Source: Palleronia aestuarii
GTDB taxonomy: Bacteria; Pseudomonadota; Alphaproteobacteria; Rhodobacterales; Rhodobacteraceae
DNA: 64,000 bases
Direction of reading: 5' to 3'
Assembly: GCF_003253995.1 (NCBI RefSeq)
Contig: NZ_QKZL01000010.1
Span: forward strand, 52,647 to 116,646
Shown here piece by piece: positions 25,343-34,911 of this stretch. Each line of letters opens with the position of its first letter. Positions within the stretch are counted from its first letter, which is position 1. The notes under the pieces were generated by a model. It was not told the origin of the DNA, did no database searches, and saw only the letters and a list, made by a program, of their open reading frames with translations. The position numbers were made by a program, and so were the translations under genes.

Positions 25343-27622
25343 GTGGACGAAGAACGAAAGGCCGCATTGAGGGCCGCGGCACTGGATTATCACCGCTATC
25401 CGAAGCCCGGTAAGCTCGAGATCCGCGCCACGAAGCCGATGGCGAACGGTCGCGACCTCGCACGGGCCTATTCTCCCGGGGTCGCGGAAGCCTGCCTTGA
25501 GATCAAGGACGATCCGGAAGCCGCGCGCGACTACACCGCGCGCGGAAACCTCGTTGCCGTCGTTTCCAACGGGACCGCCGTGCTGGGCCTCGGCAACATC
25601 GGCGCGCTGGCCTCCAAGCCGGTGATGGAAGGCAAGGCCGTCCTCTTCAAGAAATTCGCCAACATCGATTGCTTCGACATCGAAATCGACGAGACGGATC
25701 CCGAGAAACTCGCCGCGATCGTCTGCGCGCTCGAGCCGAGCTTCGGCGCCATCAATCTCGAGGACATCAAGGCGCCCGACTGCTTCACCGTGGAGCGGAT
25801 TTGCCGCGAGAAGATGAACATCCCCGTCTTCCACGACGACCAGCACGGCACCGCGATCGTGGTGGGCGCCGCGGCCACCAACGCGCTGCGCGTCGCGAAG
25901 AAGACCTTCGAGGAGCTAAAGATCGTGTCGACGGGCGGCGGTGCGGCCGGGATCGCTTGCCTCGACATGCTGCTGAAGCTCGGGGTGAAACGGGAGAACG
26001 TTTGGCTCTGCGACATCCACGGGCTCGTCCACGAGGGCCGCGAGGAGGACATGAACCCGCAGAAGGCCGCCTATGCCCAGCCCGGCGGCGCGCGATCCCT
26101 CGGAGAAGTGATCGACGGCGCGGATCTGTTCCTCGGCCTGTCCGGGCCCGGCGTGCTGAAGCCCGAGATGGTGGCGAAGATGGCCGAGAACCCGATCATC
26201 TTCGCGCTCGCCAATCCCAATCCCGAGATCGATCCGACGGAGGCGCGGGAGGTGGCGCCCGGCGCACTCATCGCCACGGGGCGGTCGGATTTCCCGAACC
26301 AGGTCAACAACGTCCTCTGCTTCCCGTTCATTTTCCGCGGCGCGCTCGACGTCGGCGCCACGACGATCAATGACGAGATGAAGATCGCCTGCATCGAGGG
26401 GATCGCGGCGCTCGCCCGGATCACCACGTCGGCGGAGGCCGCGGCGGCCTACAAGGGCGAGCAGATGAGCTTCGGCCCCGATTACCTGATCCCGAAGCCC
26501 TTCGATCCGCGCCTCATGGGCATCGTGGCCTCCGCGGTCGCGAAGGCGGCGATGGAATCGGGCGTCGCGGCCCGTCCGATCGAGGATCTCGCGGCCTACA
26601 AGCGCAAGCTCGACGGATCGGTCTTCAAATCGGCCCTCATCATGCGCCCGGTCTTCGACGCGGCCGCCAAGAATGCACGCCGGATAGTCTTCGCCGAAGG
26701 CGAGGACGAGCGCGTCCTGCGGGCAGCCAACGCGATGCTGGAGGAGACGACAGACAAGCCCATCCTGATCGGCCGACCTGAAGTGGTGGAGCAGCGCGCG
26801 GAACGCGCGGGCCTCACCATCCGGCCCGGCCGCGATTTCGACCTCGTCAATCCCGAGAACGATCCGCGTTACCGCGATTACTGGGGGACCTACCACGAGA
26901 TCATGCAGCGCCGGGGCGTGACGCCCGACATCGCGAAGGCGATCATGCGCACGAACTCCACCGCGATCGGCGCCGTCATGGTCCACCGCGACGAGGCCGA
27001 TTCGATGATCTGCGGCACCTTCGGGCAGTATCTGTGGCATCTCAACTACGTCCATCAGGTGCTCGGCACGAAGGATCTCTATCCGGTCGGCGCGCTTTCT
27101 CTGATGATTCTCGAGGACGGCCCGCTCTTCATCGCGGACACCCATGTCCATCCCTCTCCCTCACCGCAGCAGATCGCCGAGACGGTGATCGGCGCGGCAA
27201 GGCACGTCCGGCGCTTCGGGATCGTGCCGCAGATCGCGCTCTGCTCCCATTCGCAATTCGGCAATTTCGACTGTGACACGGGGCTCAGGATGCGGGCCGC
27301 GCTCGAGATTCTCGACCAAGAGGAGCGCAGTTTCTGCTACGAGGGAGAGATGCACGCCGACGCGGCGCTCGATCCCGAACTACGCGCGCGGATCTTCCCC
27401 AATTCGCGGATGGCCGGCGCCGCGAACGTGCTCGTCTTCGCCAATACGGACGCGGCCTCCGGGGTCAGGAACATCCTCAAGATGAAGGCGGGCGGGCTCG
27501 AGGTCGGCCCGATCCTCATGGGAATGGCCAACCGCGCCCATATCGTGACGAGCTCGATCACTGCGCGGGGGCTCCTCAACGTCTCGGCCATCGCGGGCAC
27601 GCCGGTCGCCGAGTACAGCTGA
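25343..27622 (+). CDS. maeB: NADP-dependent malic enzyme with C-terminal phosphotransacetylase-like domain
   Basis: Oxidative decarboxylation of malate to pyruvate with NADPH formation. The 759-residue protein has the malic domain (YSPGVAEACLEI; GNLVAVVSNGTAVLGLGNIG), the NAD-fold (VSTGGGAAGIACLDML) and a C-terminal phosphate acetyltransferase-like domain from about residue 430 (RIVFAEGEDERVLRAA). That domain is regulatory in known MaeB enzymes and binds acetyl-CoA. The start is GTG at 25343 with GGAGGG upstream. It is monocistronic, followed by a strong hairpin terminator. Confidence 0.96.
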   Translation: MDEERKAALRAAALDYHRYPKPGKLEIRATKPMANGRDLARAYSPGVAEACLEIKDDPEAARDYTARGNLVAVVSNGTAVLGLGNIGALASKPVMEGKAVLFKKFANIDCFDIEIDETDPEKLAAIVCALEPSFGAINLEDIKAPDCFTVERICREKMNIPVFHDDQHGTAIVVGAAATNALRVAKKTFEELKIVSTGGGAAGIACLDMLLKLGVKRENVWLCDIHGLVHEGREEDMNPQKAAYAQPGGARSLGEVIDGADLFLGLSGPGVLKPEMVAKMAENPIIFALANPNPEIDPTEAREVAPGALIATGRSDFPNQVNNVLCFPFIFRGALDVGATTINDEMKIACIEGIAALARITTSAEAAAAYKGEQMSFGPDYLIPKPFDPRLMGIVASAVAKAAMESGVAARPIEDLAAYKRKLDGSVFKSALIMRPVFDAAAKNARRIVFAEGEDERVLRAANAMLEETTDKPILIGRPEVVEQRAERAGLTIRPGRDFDLVNPENDPRYRDYWGTYHEIMQRRGVTPDIAKAIMRTNSTAIGAVMVHRDEADSMICGTFGQYLWHLNYVHQVLGTKDLYPVGALSLMILEDGPLFIADTHVHPSPSPQQIAETVIGAARHVRRFGIVPQIALCSHSQFGNFDCDTGLRMRAALEILDQEERSFCYEGEMHADAALDPELRARIFPNSRMAGAANVLVFANTDAASGVRNILKMKAGGLEVGPILMGMANRAHIVTSSITARGLLNVSAIAGTPVAEYS

Positions 27623-27627
27623 TCCGG

Positions 27628-27659
27628 CGAGCGTGGCGCGAATCCCCGCGCCACGCTCG
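27628..27659 (+). terminator. Perfect 13-bp hairpin after maeB
   Basis: CGAGCGTGGCGCG (27628-27640) pairs with CGCGCCACGCTCG (27647-27659) over a 6-nt loop, followed by TCCTTAAAGG. It starts 5 bases after the maeB stop and lies between two convergent genes, so it can serve both. Confidence 0.75.
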
Positions 27660-27670
27660 TCCTTAAAGGA

Positions 27671-27796
27671 TCAGGAAGACGCGCTCTTCTTCGCGGCGGG
27701 CTTCGTCTTGCCGCGCGGGGCCTCCGGCGCCGCGGCCTCGACTTTCGGCGCGGGCTTGCGCTCCTTCATCTTCTTCTTCGGATTCTTGTCGCCCAT
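27671..27796 (-). CDS. Small Lys/Pro/Ala-rich basic protein (41 residues)
   Basis: A 41-residue ORF starting MGDKNPKKKMKERKP, with 12 lysines, and ending in KKSASS. The opening MGDK-x-PK resembles a recurrent family of tiny basic bacterial proteins annotated only as hypothetical (from memory, not searched). No membrane segment or cysteine is present; it is likely disordered and could bind nucleic acid or ribosomes. The ribosome site is weak (AAGG, about 12 bases upstream). Its stop lies 11 bp beyond the maeB terminator hairpin, and it is transcribed towards maeB. Confidence 0.6.
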   Translation of the reverse strand: MGDKNPKKKMKERKPAPKVEAAAPEAPRGKTKPAAKKSASS

Positions 27797-27971
27797 GGCA
27801 ACGTGACCTTTCGATGGAACGGCGTCCTGCCGCCGGGTGAAGCCTGTCGCGTGCCGCCCGCCCCTGCCCGTCCGTTTTCGACGGCGATGTCGATTTCGGG
27901 CGGTCCGTCCGGTTTGCTTGTCGGTCGCGCCTCGTGCGGTGTATCAGATGACGTCAGGGAGGGAGATCACG

Positions 27972-29879
27972 ATGCGATACGCGGACGTCTATGCGGACTG
28001 GCAGGCCGATCCCGACGGCTGGTGGATGGCTCAGGCTGAAAAGGTGCATTGGGACAGGTTCCCGACACGCGCCCGCGCCTCCGACGATCCGACGAATCCC
28101 GGCTGGTTCGCCGACGGGCTTCTCAATACCTGCTACAATGCCGTCGACCGGCATGTCGCGGACGGACGCGGAGAGCAGGCGGCGCTGATCTGGGACAGCG
28201 CGGTCACCGGGACGATCGAGCGGATCACCTTCGCCGAGTTGCAGGAAAGCTGTGCCCGGCTCGCCGGAGCGCTCCGCGCCCGAGGGATCGAGAAGGGCGA
28301 CCGCGTCGTCATCTACATGCCGATGGTGCCTGAAGCGATCGTCGCGATGCTCGCCTGCACCCGGATCGGCGCCATCCATTCCGTCGTCTTCGGCGGCTTC
28401 GCGGCGTCCGAACTCGCGATCCGGATCGACGATGCCCGGCCGAAGGCCATTCTCGCGGCCTCCTGCGGGATCGAGCCCACGCGCGTGGTCCCCTACAAGC
28501 CGCTCATCGACGCCGCGATCGATCAGGCGGAGGCGAAGCCCGAATTCTGCGTCGTGCTGCAAAGGGACGCCGCGAAGGCCGACCTCGTCGCGGGGCGGGA
28601 CCACGACTGGCACGACTTCGTGTCGGACGCGGAGCCCGCGGACTGCCTGCCGGTCGAGGGCGACCATCCCTGCTACATCCTCTACACGTCTGGGACGACC
28701 GGGCGGCCCAAGGGTGTCGTCCGCCTCACCGGGGGGCATGTTGTGGCGCTCAACTGGACGATGAAGGCCATCTACGACGTCGATCCGGGCGATGTCTTCT
28801 GGGCGGCCTCCGACGTGGGGTGGGTCGTCGGCCATTCCTACATCTGCTACGCGCCGCTCTTTCACGGCAACACCTCGGTCGTTTTCGAGGGCAAGCCCAT
28901 CGGCACGCCCGATGCGGGCACGTTCTGGCGGGTGATCTCGGATCACGGGGTGAAAAGCTTCTTCACCGCGCCGACGACGTTCCGCGCGATCCTGCGCGCC
29001 GATCCGGAGGCGGCGGAACTGGCGAAACACGATCTGTCGAAGCTCAATGCGATCTACCTCGCGGGCGAACGCGCCGATCCCGCCACGATCGAATGGGTCC
29101 GCGAGAAGACGGGCAAGCCCGTCTACGATCATTGGTGGCAGACGGAGACGGGATATACGATCGCGGGCAACCCCACGGGGATCGAGGTCCTGCCCGTCAA
29201 GATCGGCTCTCCCACCGTTCCGATGCCGGGCTACGATATGTGCGTCCTCGACGATGACGGGCGAGAAGCCGATCCGGGGACGCTCGGCTCCATCGCGATC
29301 CGCCTGCCGCTGCCCCCGGGTTGCCTGCCCACGCTCTGGAACGCCCGGGCACGGTTCGAGGAGGCCTATCTGGAACGGTTCCCCGGTTACTACACCACCG
29401 GCGATGCCGGAAAGATCGATGCGGACGGATATGTCTGGATCATGGCGCGCACCGACGACGTGATCAACGTGGCCGGGCACCGCCTCTCCACGGGCTTGAT
29501 GGAGGAGATCCTCACGACCCATCCCGATGTGGCCGAATGCGCGGTCGTGGGCGTCGCCGACGCGCTGAAGGGGCAGCTTCCCATGGGGTTCCTCACGCTC
29601 AAGGCGGGATGCACGACGCCCGAGGCGGAAATCGTCGCGGAATGCGTCGCACTCGTGCGCGACCGGATCGGCCCCGTCGCGGCCTTCAAGCTCGCCGTCG
29701 TGGTCGAGCGACTGCCGAAGACGCGTTCAGGCAAGATCCTGCGCTCGACGATCGCAGGCGTCGCGGATGGCGGTGCGGTGAAGGTGCCGGCCACGATCGA
29801 CGATCCCGCGATCCTCGACGAGATCCGGGAGCGGATCGCATCCATCGGCTATCCCCTGCCCGAGGGTCAGCGACAGTAG
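27972..29879 (+). CDS. prpE: Propionate-CoA ligase (propionyl-CoA synthetase)
   Basis: AMP-forming acyl-CoA synthetase that activates propionate (and acetate) to the CoA ester. The 635-residue protein starts with the PrpE/Acs N-terminal YADVYADWQADPDGWW. It has the P-loop YTSGTTGRPKGVV, the PrpE-like HGNTSVVFEGKPIGTPDAG and the catalytic Lys in PKTRSGKILRSTI. The start at 27972 follows AGGGAGGGAG; an in-frame start further upstream (27837) is less likely. Its 3' end overlaps the convergent extensin-like gene by 13 bp. Confidence 0.93.
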   Translation: MRYADVYADWQADPDGWWMAQAEKVHWDRFPTRARASDDPTNPGWFADGLLNTCYNAVDRHVADGRGEQAALIWDSAVTGTIERITFAELQESCARLAGALRARGIEKGDRVVIYMPMVPEAIVAMLACTRIGAIHSVVFGGFAASELAIRIDDARPKAILAASCGIEPTRVVPYKPLIDAAIDQAEAKPEFCVVLQRDAAKADLVAGRDHDWHDFVSDAEPADCLPVEGDHPCYILYTSGTTGRPKGVVRLTGGHVVALNWTMKAIYDVDPGDVFWAASDVGWVVGHSYICYAPLFHGNTSVVFEGKPIGTPDAGTFWRVISDHGVKSFFTAPTTFRAILRADPEAAELAKHDLSKLNAIYLAGERADPATIEWVREKTGKPVYDHWWQTETGYTIAGNPTGIEVLPVKIGSPTVPMPGYDMCVLDDDGREADPGTLGSIAIRLPLPPGCLPTLWNARARFEEAYLERFPGYYTTGDAGKIDADGYVWIMARTDDVINVAGHRLSTGLMEEILTTHPDVAECAVVGVADALKGQLPMGFLTLKAGCTTPEAEIVAECVALVRDRIGPVAAFKLAVVVERLPKTRSGKILRSTIAGVADGGAVKVPATIDDPAILDEIRERIASIGYPLPEGQRQ

Positions 29880-30715
29880 CTGCCCGATCGATATCGGGCG
29901 GTGTCGAAGTGGAAGTGGTCCTGATGCATCGCGTCGGATTCAGGACCCAACACCGTCCCGAAGGGCCCGCAGGCCGCCTCGTGAAGCTGATGCAGGAGCG
30001 GGCCGTGCTGTTCGTCCTCCCATCCCTTGAGGACGCTGATCTCGACCCCGTTCCTGAGCCGGATCGCCGCGATGTCGATCGCGCGGCCCCGCCCATGCTC
30101 CGAGATCTTCGCACCCGGCACGTTGTTGCGGGGGCGGCAGGCATAATGGGCCACGACACGCAATCCGACCGCTCCGCCGCCCAGGCGCCCGACCACCGGC
30201 CCGACCCCGTCCTCCACCCAGGTCTTGAGCGCCCCGGCCGTCCGGCAATCCACCGTCGCCGCTTGGCTGAGACGGAGCCCGGCGACGGAGACGAGGCGGA
30301 CAGGCTCGTCCACGCCGCATCCGGCGATGCGTCCGGGGATGGCGGGCAGCGTGGTGCCGAGTATCTCGGGATCGCCGCAGATCGAATGCGGACCCGCCTG
30401 CCGATCGACCGGGAAGCCCGCGCGACGGACGGCGCCCCGGCGGCGCACGTTCTGCGGACGGCTCTCGGGACGGGGCGAGCGGGCGATGCGACCGATGCCG
30501 CTCCCGCCCTCGACGACGCGGGCGGGGAACGGCGCGCGCCGCCGTATCACCTGCGCGACCGTCTCCGCGATCGCGTCGGCCGTGGTCTCGACTTCCGGGA
30601 AGGAGAGGATGGGCCCGGGTCGGTATCGCGGCAGCGGGGAGCGTTCCGGGGCCTCGGCCGCAGCGAGCCCGGCGAATGCCAGCAGCAGAAGCGCCGCGAG
30701 CGCCCCGGCCCTCAC
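29867..30715 (-). CDS. Extensin-like, LAS-type peptidase family protein
   Basis: Exported 282-residue protein with a signal peptide ([22 protein letters not shown]) and an extensin-like C-terminal domain. The zinc-site pattern of LAS (M15-like) enzymes is present: SEHGRGRAIDIAA (SxHxxGxAxD) and HQDHFHFD. A murein-peptide hydrolase role in the periplasm is therefore likely, despite the plant-derived family name. Six cysteines probably form disulfides. The GTG start overlaps the tyrA stop (GTGA). The 3' end runs 13 bp into prpE. Confidence 0.8.
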   Translation of the reverse strand: MRAGALAALLLLAFAGLAAAEAPERSPLPRYRPGPILSFPEVETTADAIAETVAQVIRRRAPFPARVVEGGSGIGRIARSPRPESRPQNVRRRGAVRRAGFPVDRQAGPHSICGDPEILGTTLPAIPGRIAGCGVDEPVRLVSVAGLRLSQAATVDCRTAGALKTWVEDGVGPVVGRLGGGAVGLRVVAHYACRPRNNVPGAKISEHGRGRAIDIAAIRLRNGVEISVLKGWEDEQHGPLLHQLHEAACGPFGTVLGPESDAMHQDHFHFDTARYRSGSYCR

Positions 30716-31629
30716 GCCTTGCCCGAGCCCCGTCCGAAATCGGCCGCGTTCGTGTCCTGCCCGGCCTCGATGATACCCCGACGGATGGCGCGCGTCCGGG
30801 TGAAATAGTCGTGGAGATGATCGCCGTCGCCCTTCCGGATGGCCCGCTGGAGGGCGAAGAGCTCTTCCGTGAAGCGGCCCAGGATCTCCAGCGTGGCATC
30901 GCGGTTGTTGAGGAACACGTCGCGCCACATGGTCGGGTCGCTCGCCGCGATACGGGTGAAGTCGCGAAAGCCCGCGGCGGAGTAACGGATGACTTCGCTG
31001 TCCGTCACGCGGCTCAGATCGTCGGCCACGCCCACCATCGTGTAGGCGATGAGGTGCGGCGTATGGCTCGTCACGGCGAGAACGCGGTCGTGATGGTCCG
31101 CGTCCATTACCTCCACCCGCGCACCCATGCCCTCCCAGAGCCGCGTGAGCCGCGCGAGGGGCTCGGCCTCCGCCGCATCGTCGATGAGCAGGCAATAGCG
31201 GTTGTCGAAAAGCTCGGCGAAGCCCGCATCGGGGCCGGACCGCTCAGTGCCTGCCAGGGGATGTCCGGGGACGAAGTGGACGCCGTCCGGAACGTGCGGT
31301 GCCACCGCCTCCATCACGGAGCGCTTCACGGAGCCCACATCCGTCAGCGTCGCGCCGGGCGCCAGATACGGCCCGATCGCCTCGGCGATCTCGCCCATGA
31401 CGCCCACGGGGACGGCGAGGACGACGAGGTCGGCGCCCGTCACCGCCTCCTCCGGGGTCGCGACGATCCTGTCGCAGAGGCCGCGCGCCGCCGCCGCCTC
31501 GCGCGTCTCCGCCGATTTCGCGGTGCCGACGATCTCGCCCACGAGGCCGCCGCGGCGCATGGCGAGCGCCATCGACCCCGCGATGAGGCCGAGCCCGATC
31601 AGGGCGACGCGGGAATAGATCCGGCTCAC
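30712..31629 (-). CDS. tyrA: Prephenate/arogenate dehydrogenase (TyrA/TyrC-type)
   Basis: NAD(P)-dependent oxidative decarboxylation in tyrosine synthesis. The 305-residue protein has the Rossmann motif [17 protein letters not shown], the substrate-site [13 protein letters not shown] and the helical dimerisation domain with [13 protein letters not shown]. There is no fused chorismate mutase or ACT domain. The start is the GTG at 31629, overlapping the hisC stop. The coupling to an HisC-type aminotransferase suggests a route through arogenate or 4-hydroxyphenylpyruvate transamination (inference). Confidence 0.93.
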   Translation of the reverse strand: MSRIYSRVALIGLGLIAGSMALAMRRGGLVGEIVGTAKSAETREAAAARGLCDRIVATPEEAVTGADLVVLAVPVGVMGEIAEAIGPYLAPGATLTDVGSVKRSVMEAVAPHVPDGVHFVPGHPLAGTERSGPDAGFAELFDNRYCLLIDDAAEAEPLARLTRLWEGMGARVEVMDADHHDRVLAVTSHTPHLIAYTMVGVADDLSRVTDSEVIRYSAAGFRDFTRIAASDPTMWRDVFLNNRDATLEILGRFTEELFALQRAIRKGDGDHLHDYFTRTRAIRRGIIEAGQDTNAADFGRGSGKA

Positions 31630-32717
31630 ACCCCCTGCCCCCGGAACCGCGCGATGTTGTCGGCCACGCGGCGGCAGGCGGCCTCGTCGCCGATGGTGAT
31701 GCGCAGGCATTCGGGCAGGCCGTAGCCTGCCACCTTGCGCACGAGGAGGCCTTCGGCCCTCAGATGCGCCTCGCAGGCCTCCGCCTCGGCCTGATCGGCG
31801 AGGCGGGCGAGGACATAATTCGCGCTGGAGGGATCGCTGGGGATGCCCAGCGCTGCCAGAGCCTCTGCGAGCCAGCCCCGCAACCTCTTGGTTTCACTCA
31901 CTGTTCGGGTGACGAAGTCGCGGTCGTGGAGGGCGGCCTCGGCGGCGGCGAGCTGGAGGTCGCCCAGGTTGAAGGGGCCGCGGACTCGGTTCAGCACGTC
32001 GATCACGTCGGGCGCGGCATAGGCCCAGCCGACACGCAGGCCGCCGAGGCCGTAGGCCTTGGAGAAGGTGCGTGTCATCACGACGTTCTCCCGCTCCGTC
32101 ACGAGCGCCGCGCCGCCGTCGTAGCCGTCGTCGGCATATTCGGCATAGGCCCCGTCGAGAACAAGGAGCGCATCGGCGGGCAGGCCGTCGGCAAGGCGCA
32201 CGAGCTCGTCCGGGGTCAGCATCGTGCCCGTGGGATTGCCCGGATTGGTGACGAAGACGAGCCGCGTGGCCTTTCCCATCGCGCCCAGAAGCGCGTCCAC
32301 GTCGACGCGGCGGTCCGTCTCCGGCACGTCGACGGGCGTCGCGCCGGCGGCCAAAGCACTGATCTTGTACATGGAAAATCCGTGCCGCGTGTGGAGCACC
32401 TCGGTGCCGGGACCGGAATAGGCCTGGCACAGGAGCGCGATGATCTCGTCGCTTCCCGCCCCGCAGACGATCCGTCCGGGGTCGAGATCGTGCACCTCGC
32501 CCAGGGCGGTGCGGAGGGCGAGATGGTCGGTGGACGGATAGCGGTTGAGCGTGCGGGCGGCGCGTTCGAGCGCCGCGACGGCGGAGGCGGGAGGGCCCCA
32601 CGGATTCTCGTTGCTCGAGAGCTTCACGATCTCGGCCACGCCGTCGGCATGGCTGGCGCCGCCGATATAGGGGGCGATGTCCAGGATGCCGGATCTGGGG
32701 GCGATGGCGTGGGTCAT
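31626..32717 (-). CDS. hisC: Histidinol-phosphate / aromatic aminotransferase (HisC-type)
   Basis: PLP-dependent class I/II aminotransferase of 363 residues. The HisC-type features are [10 protein letters not shown] at the N-terminus, [11 protein letters not shown], the PLP-Lys segment [18 protein letters not shown] and the C-terminal Arg in [10 protein letters not shown]. Sitting upstream of tyrA with a 4-bp overlap rather than in a his operon, it may transaminate aromatic keto acids instead of, or as well as, histidinol phosphate. It is the first gene of the hisC-tyrA-extensin operon. Its promoter region contains the 11-bp repeat array. Confidence 0.9.
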   Translation of the reverse strand: MTHAIAPRSGILDIAPYIGGASHADGVAEIVKLSSNENPWGPPASAVAALERAARTLNRYPSTDHLALRTALGEVHDLDPGRIVCGAGSDEIIALLCQAYSGPGTEVLHTRHGFSMYKISALAAGATPVDVPETDRRVDVDALLGAMGKATRLVFVTNPGNPTGTMLTPDELVRLADGLPADALLVLDGAYAEYADDGYDGGAALVTERENVVMTRTFSKAYGLGGLRVGWAYAAPDVIDVLNRVRGPFNLGDLQLAAAEAALHDRDFVTRTVSETKRLRGWLAEALAALGIPSDPSSANYVLARLADQAEAEACEAHLRAEGLLVRKVAGYGLPECLRITIGDEAACRRVADNIARFRGQGV

Positions 32718-33315
32718 GAACGTTCCTCTCTCCGCGCCGTTCTAGCCGTCCGCATCCGTGGAGACCAGATCGGAGGCGCGTACACAAGGCGTGCAGTTAA
32801 CGTGCGCGGGACGTGCACCGTGCGTGCGGCGGGCGTGCCGACAGCGTGCGGCAGGTGTCGGGCGAACGTACACCGTGCGTACACGGGATGTGCCGACACG
32901 GGCGAACGTTGCGCGCGCGGAATGAATGCGGCGCGCGGTCGTCGCATCGGGCGCGGGTTACGACATTCGCCCGGAATGTGTCGCCCGACCAAGATCGCGT
33001 CACCAATGCCGCGACCCGCTTGAAAATCCTGCGATTGCACGACGGGGACCGGACTTCCCCTGACATCCTCATCGGAGCGGCTTGAGCGGTGGGGGAAACC
33101 GCTATATGCGCGGCCGGGATTGGCCAGACCGTCGAGATTCAACTGCGCCCGGAGCCTCGGATTGCCCCACACCTTCCCACGCCATGGCGTTCCGCGCGAC
33201 GCATCCGCATCCGCCCTTCCGCATCGGGCCTCGTATTCCACCAATAGCCGAGAACGTCGGAGGTTCGCGTCGCCGGACCGGGCGAGCCTGGTGGCGCGGT
33301 CATCGGCGGGGTCCG
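32718..33315. other. 598-bp intergenic region between hisC and the membrane protein gene
   Basis: No supported gene. It holds the 11-bp CGTRC array (32779-32899), an AT-poor GCGCGCGCGG stretch after it, and from 33082 an open frame that could extend the membrane protein N-terminally. That extension is rich in Arg/Pro and looks non-coding. Promoters for hisC (leftward) and the membrane gene (rightward) must lie here. Confidence 0.6.
32779..32899. repeat. Eleven 11-bp units beginning CGTRC (121-bp phased array)
   Basis: Units start at 32779, 32790, 32801, 32812, 32823, 32834, 32845, 32856, 32867, 32878 and 32889, exactly 11 bp apart. Nine of the eleven begin CGTGC or CGTAC; the others begin TGTCG (32856) and TGTGC (32889). 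Positions 2-3 (GT) are invariant in all eleven, while positions 6-11 are loosely conserved (often R-S-N-G-R-G). The period is close to one helical turn and not a multiple of 3, which argues against coding. The array begins 62 bp upstream of hisC and 417 bp before the next rightward gene. It may be a protein-binding array or a decayed minisatellite. Confidence 0.75.
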
Positions 33316-34872
33316 ATGGAACGGAGTAGCGCCGTCTCGACGGCGGGCGCCGGCATCTTCGGGGCCCGCGCGGTCTCGCTGGCGATCGCCGCGGCGGGGG
33401 CGCTCTTCTATGCCCTCCTCGGTACCGGCATCGGGCCGCACGCGACGGAGGACGCGTTCGGTGCCGATATTTACGATCTCTATTATCTGGCGATCCTCGA
33501 CGGGCGGTTCGACCTGCCGGTGCGCGTCCTGCGTTTCGAGGGCCATTACGCGCCCGACGGGACGGGGTATCTCTATCACGGCCCCGCGCCGCTCCTGACG
33601 CGGTTCGCCCTTGGTTGGGCCTGGCCGCTGCCGCAAGTCTCGATGGCCCATCTGTCGGTCTGGTTCTGGGCGGCCGCGGGCACGGCCTGCTTCCATCTCG
33701 CGCTCGCCGATATTGCCCGGCGTCTCTGGCCGGAGGAGAGCCGTTCGCGGACGCTCTGGGCGGGGCTTCTCGCGCTCGTCGTCTGGTTCGGCAGCCCCGG
33801 CGTGCTGCTCGCCGCGGGGCCGTCGCTCTACCACGAGACGATCGCTTTGGCCTACGGTGTGACCGGGGCGTTCGTCCTGCTCTGGACCCGGATCGCGCTC
33901 TCGGGCCGGCCCTGGGGCTGGACGCTCGCGGGTCTCGCGATCTGCGCCGCGCTCGCACTCCATGCCCGGCCGAACGTCGCCGTCGGCCTCTATCTTGGCG
34001 CGATGATCGCGATCGGCCTCGCGCTCTGGAACGACCGCCGCCGCGCCGTGCTGCCCGCGCTTCTCGCCATAGCGATCCTAGGGGCGGGCGGGGCCGGCTA
34101 TCTGGGCTTCAACGCGATGCGGTTCGGCTCGGCGATGACGGTGCACGGCTCCTACGACGCATCGAGCGTACGCTACGGCCCGGTCTTCTGGGGACGCGAG
34201 GAACCCGACTCGCCCCGCGCGTCGGCATTCCTCGAACACGGGCGGTTCAACGTCCAGCGCATCCTGCCCAACCTGGCACTCTATACCGTCGACATGCCCG
34301 CGGGCTATTTCCTGAGATCGACGTCCAGGGCGATCGAGGCCGCGTATCGCCGGGCCACGGCCGATCTGGGCTATATCCGGATCGGGGGGCCGACGGTCGG
34401 GATGCTGTGGCTCTGGACGGGGTGGATCGCGCTTTCCGCGGCCGCGCTCTTCGCGAGGAACATGCCCCGGCGCCTCGTGGCGCTCCTCGCCGCGACGGGC
34501 GGCGCGGCGCTGCTCACCCTCTCCTACGGGACGGTGGAGCTTCGCTACCGCTTCGATCTCTGGCCGGCGCTGGCCACGCTGGCGGCGCTTGGCCTCTACG
34601 CGGTCGTCCCGCGCCTGTCGCGTCCGGGTGGCGCCCCCGTCGTGACGGCCCTGCTGTCCGCGACGATGCTGGCCGGGCTGCTGGTGAGCGGGCTGACCAC
34701 CTACGCGTATCGGGACGATTTCAATACGATCTATCCGCCGGATGCAGAAACGACGTTCTACGCCCATTGGTCCGAGGAGGAGTGCCGGGAGAAGGGCCGC
34801 GACCTCGACCTGTCGCCGGACCGCCTCGCGCAGATCTGCGCGACGCCGTCCCTCGGCGGGCGCGCGGACTGA
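33316..34872 (+). CDS. Polytopic membrane protein, GT-C-like, function unknown
   Basis: 518 residues with about ten hydrophobic segments (first at about 15-35, then clustered between 120 and 470) and an extracytoplasmic loop after the first helix. That loop contains EDAFGADIYDLYYLAILDGRF and RFEGHYAPDGTGYLYHGPAP. This first loop with acidic residues and the many helices recall GT-C glycosyltransferases, but no specific family motif was recognised. The start is uncertain: ATG at 33316 is preferred, with 33184 and 33082 also in frame. The C-terminal 60 residues are soluble and acidic. It is convergent with otsA. Confidence 0.6.
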   Translation: MERSSAVSTAGAGIFGARAVSLAIAAAGALFYALLGTGIGPHATEDAFGADIYDLYYLAILDGRFDLPVRVLRFEGHYAPDGTGYLYHGPAPLLTRFALGWAWPLPQVSMAHLSVWFWAAAGTACFHLALADIARRLWPEESRSRTLWAGLLALVVWFGSPGVLLAAGPSLYHETIALAYGVTGAFVLLWTRIALSGRPWGWTLAGLAICAALALHARPNVAVGLYLGAMIAIGLALWNDRRRAVLPALLAIAILGAGGAGYLGFNAMRFGSAMTVHGSYDASSVRYGPVFWGREEPDSPRASAFLEHGRFNVQRILPNLALYTVDMPAGYFLRSTSRAIEAAYRRATADLGYIRIGGPTVGMLWLWTGWIALSAAALFARNMPRRLVALLAATGGAALLTLSYGTVELRYRFDLWPALATLAALGLYAVVPRLSRPGGAPVVTALLSATMLAGLLVSGLTTYAYRDDFNTIYPPDAETTFYAHWSEEECREKGRDLDLSPDRLAQICATPSLGGRAD

Positions 34873-34911
34873 GGCCCCTCGCGGCTCGGTTCGACCCGGA
34901 CCGGGGGGCTT

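Noticed and set aside
32813..33085. 90-codon ORF running through the 11-bp array
   Set aside because: The 11-bp period shifts frame at every unit and the product is Arg/Cys/His-rich without any fold, so coding is unlikely.
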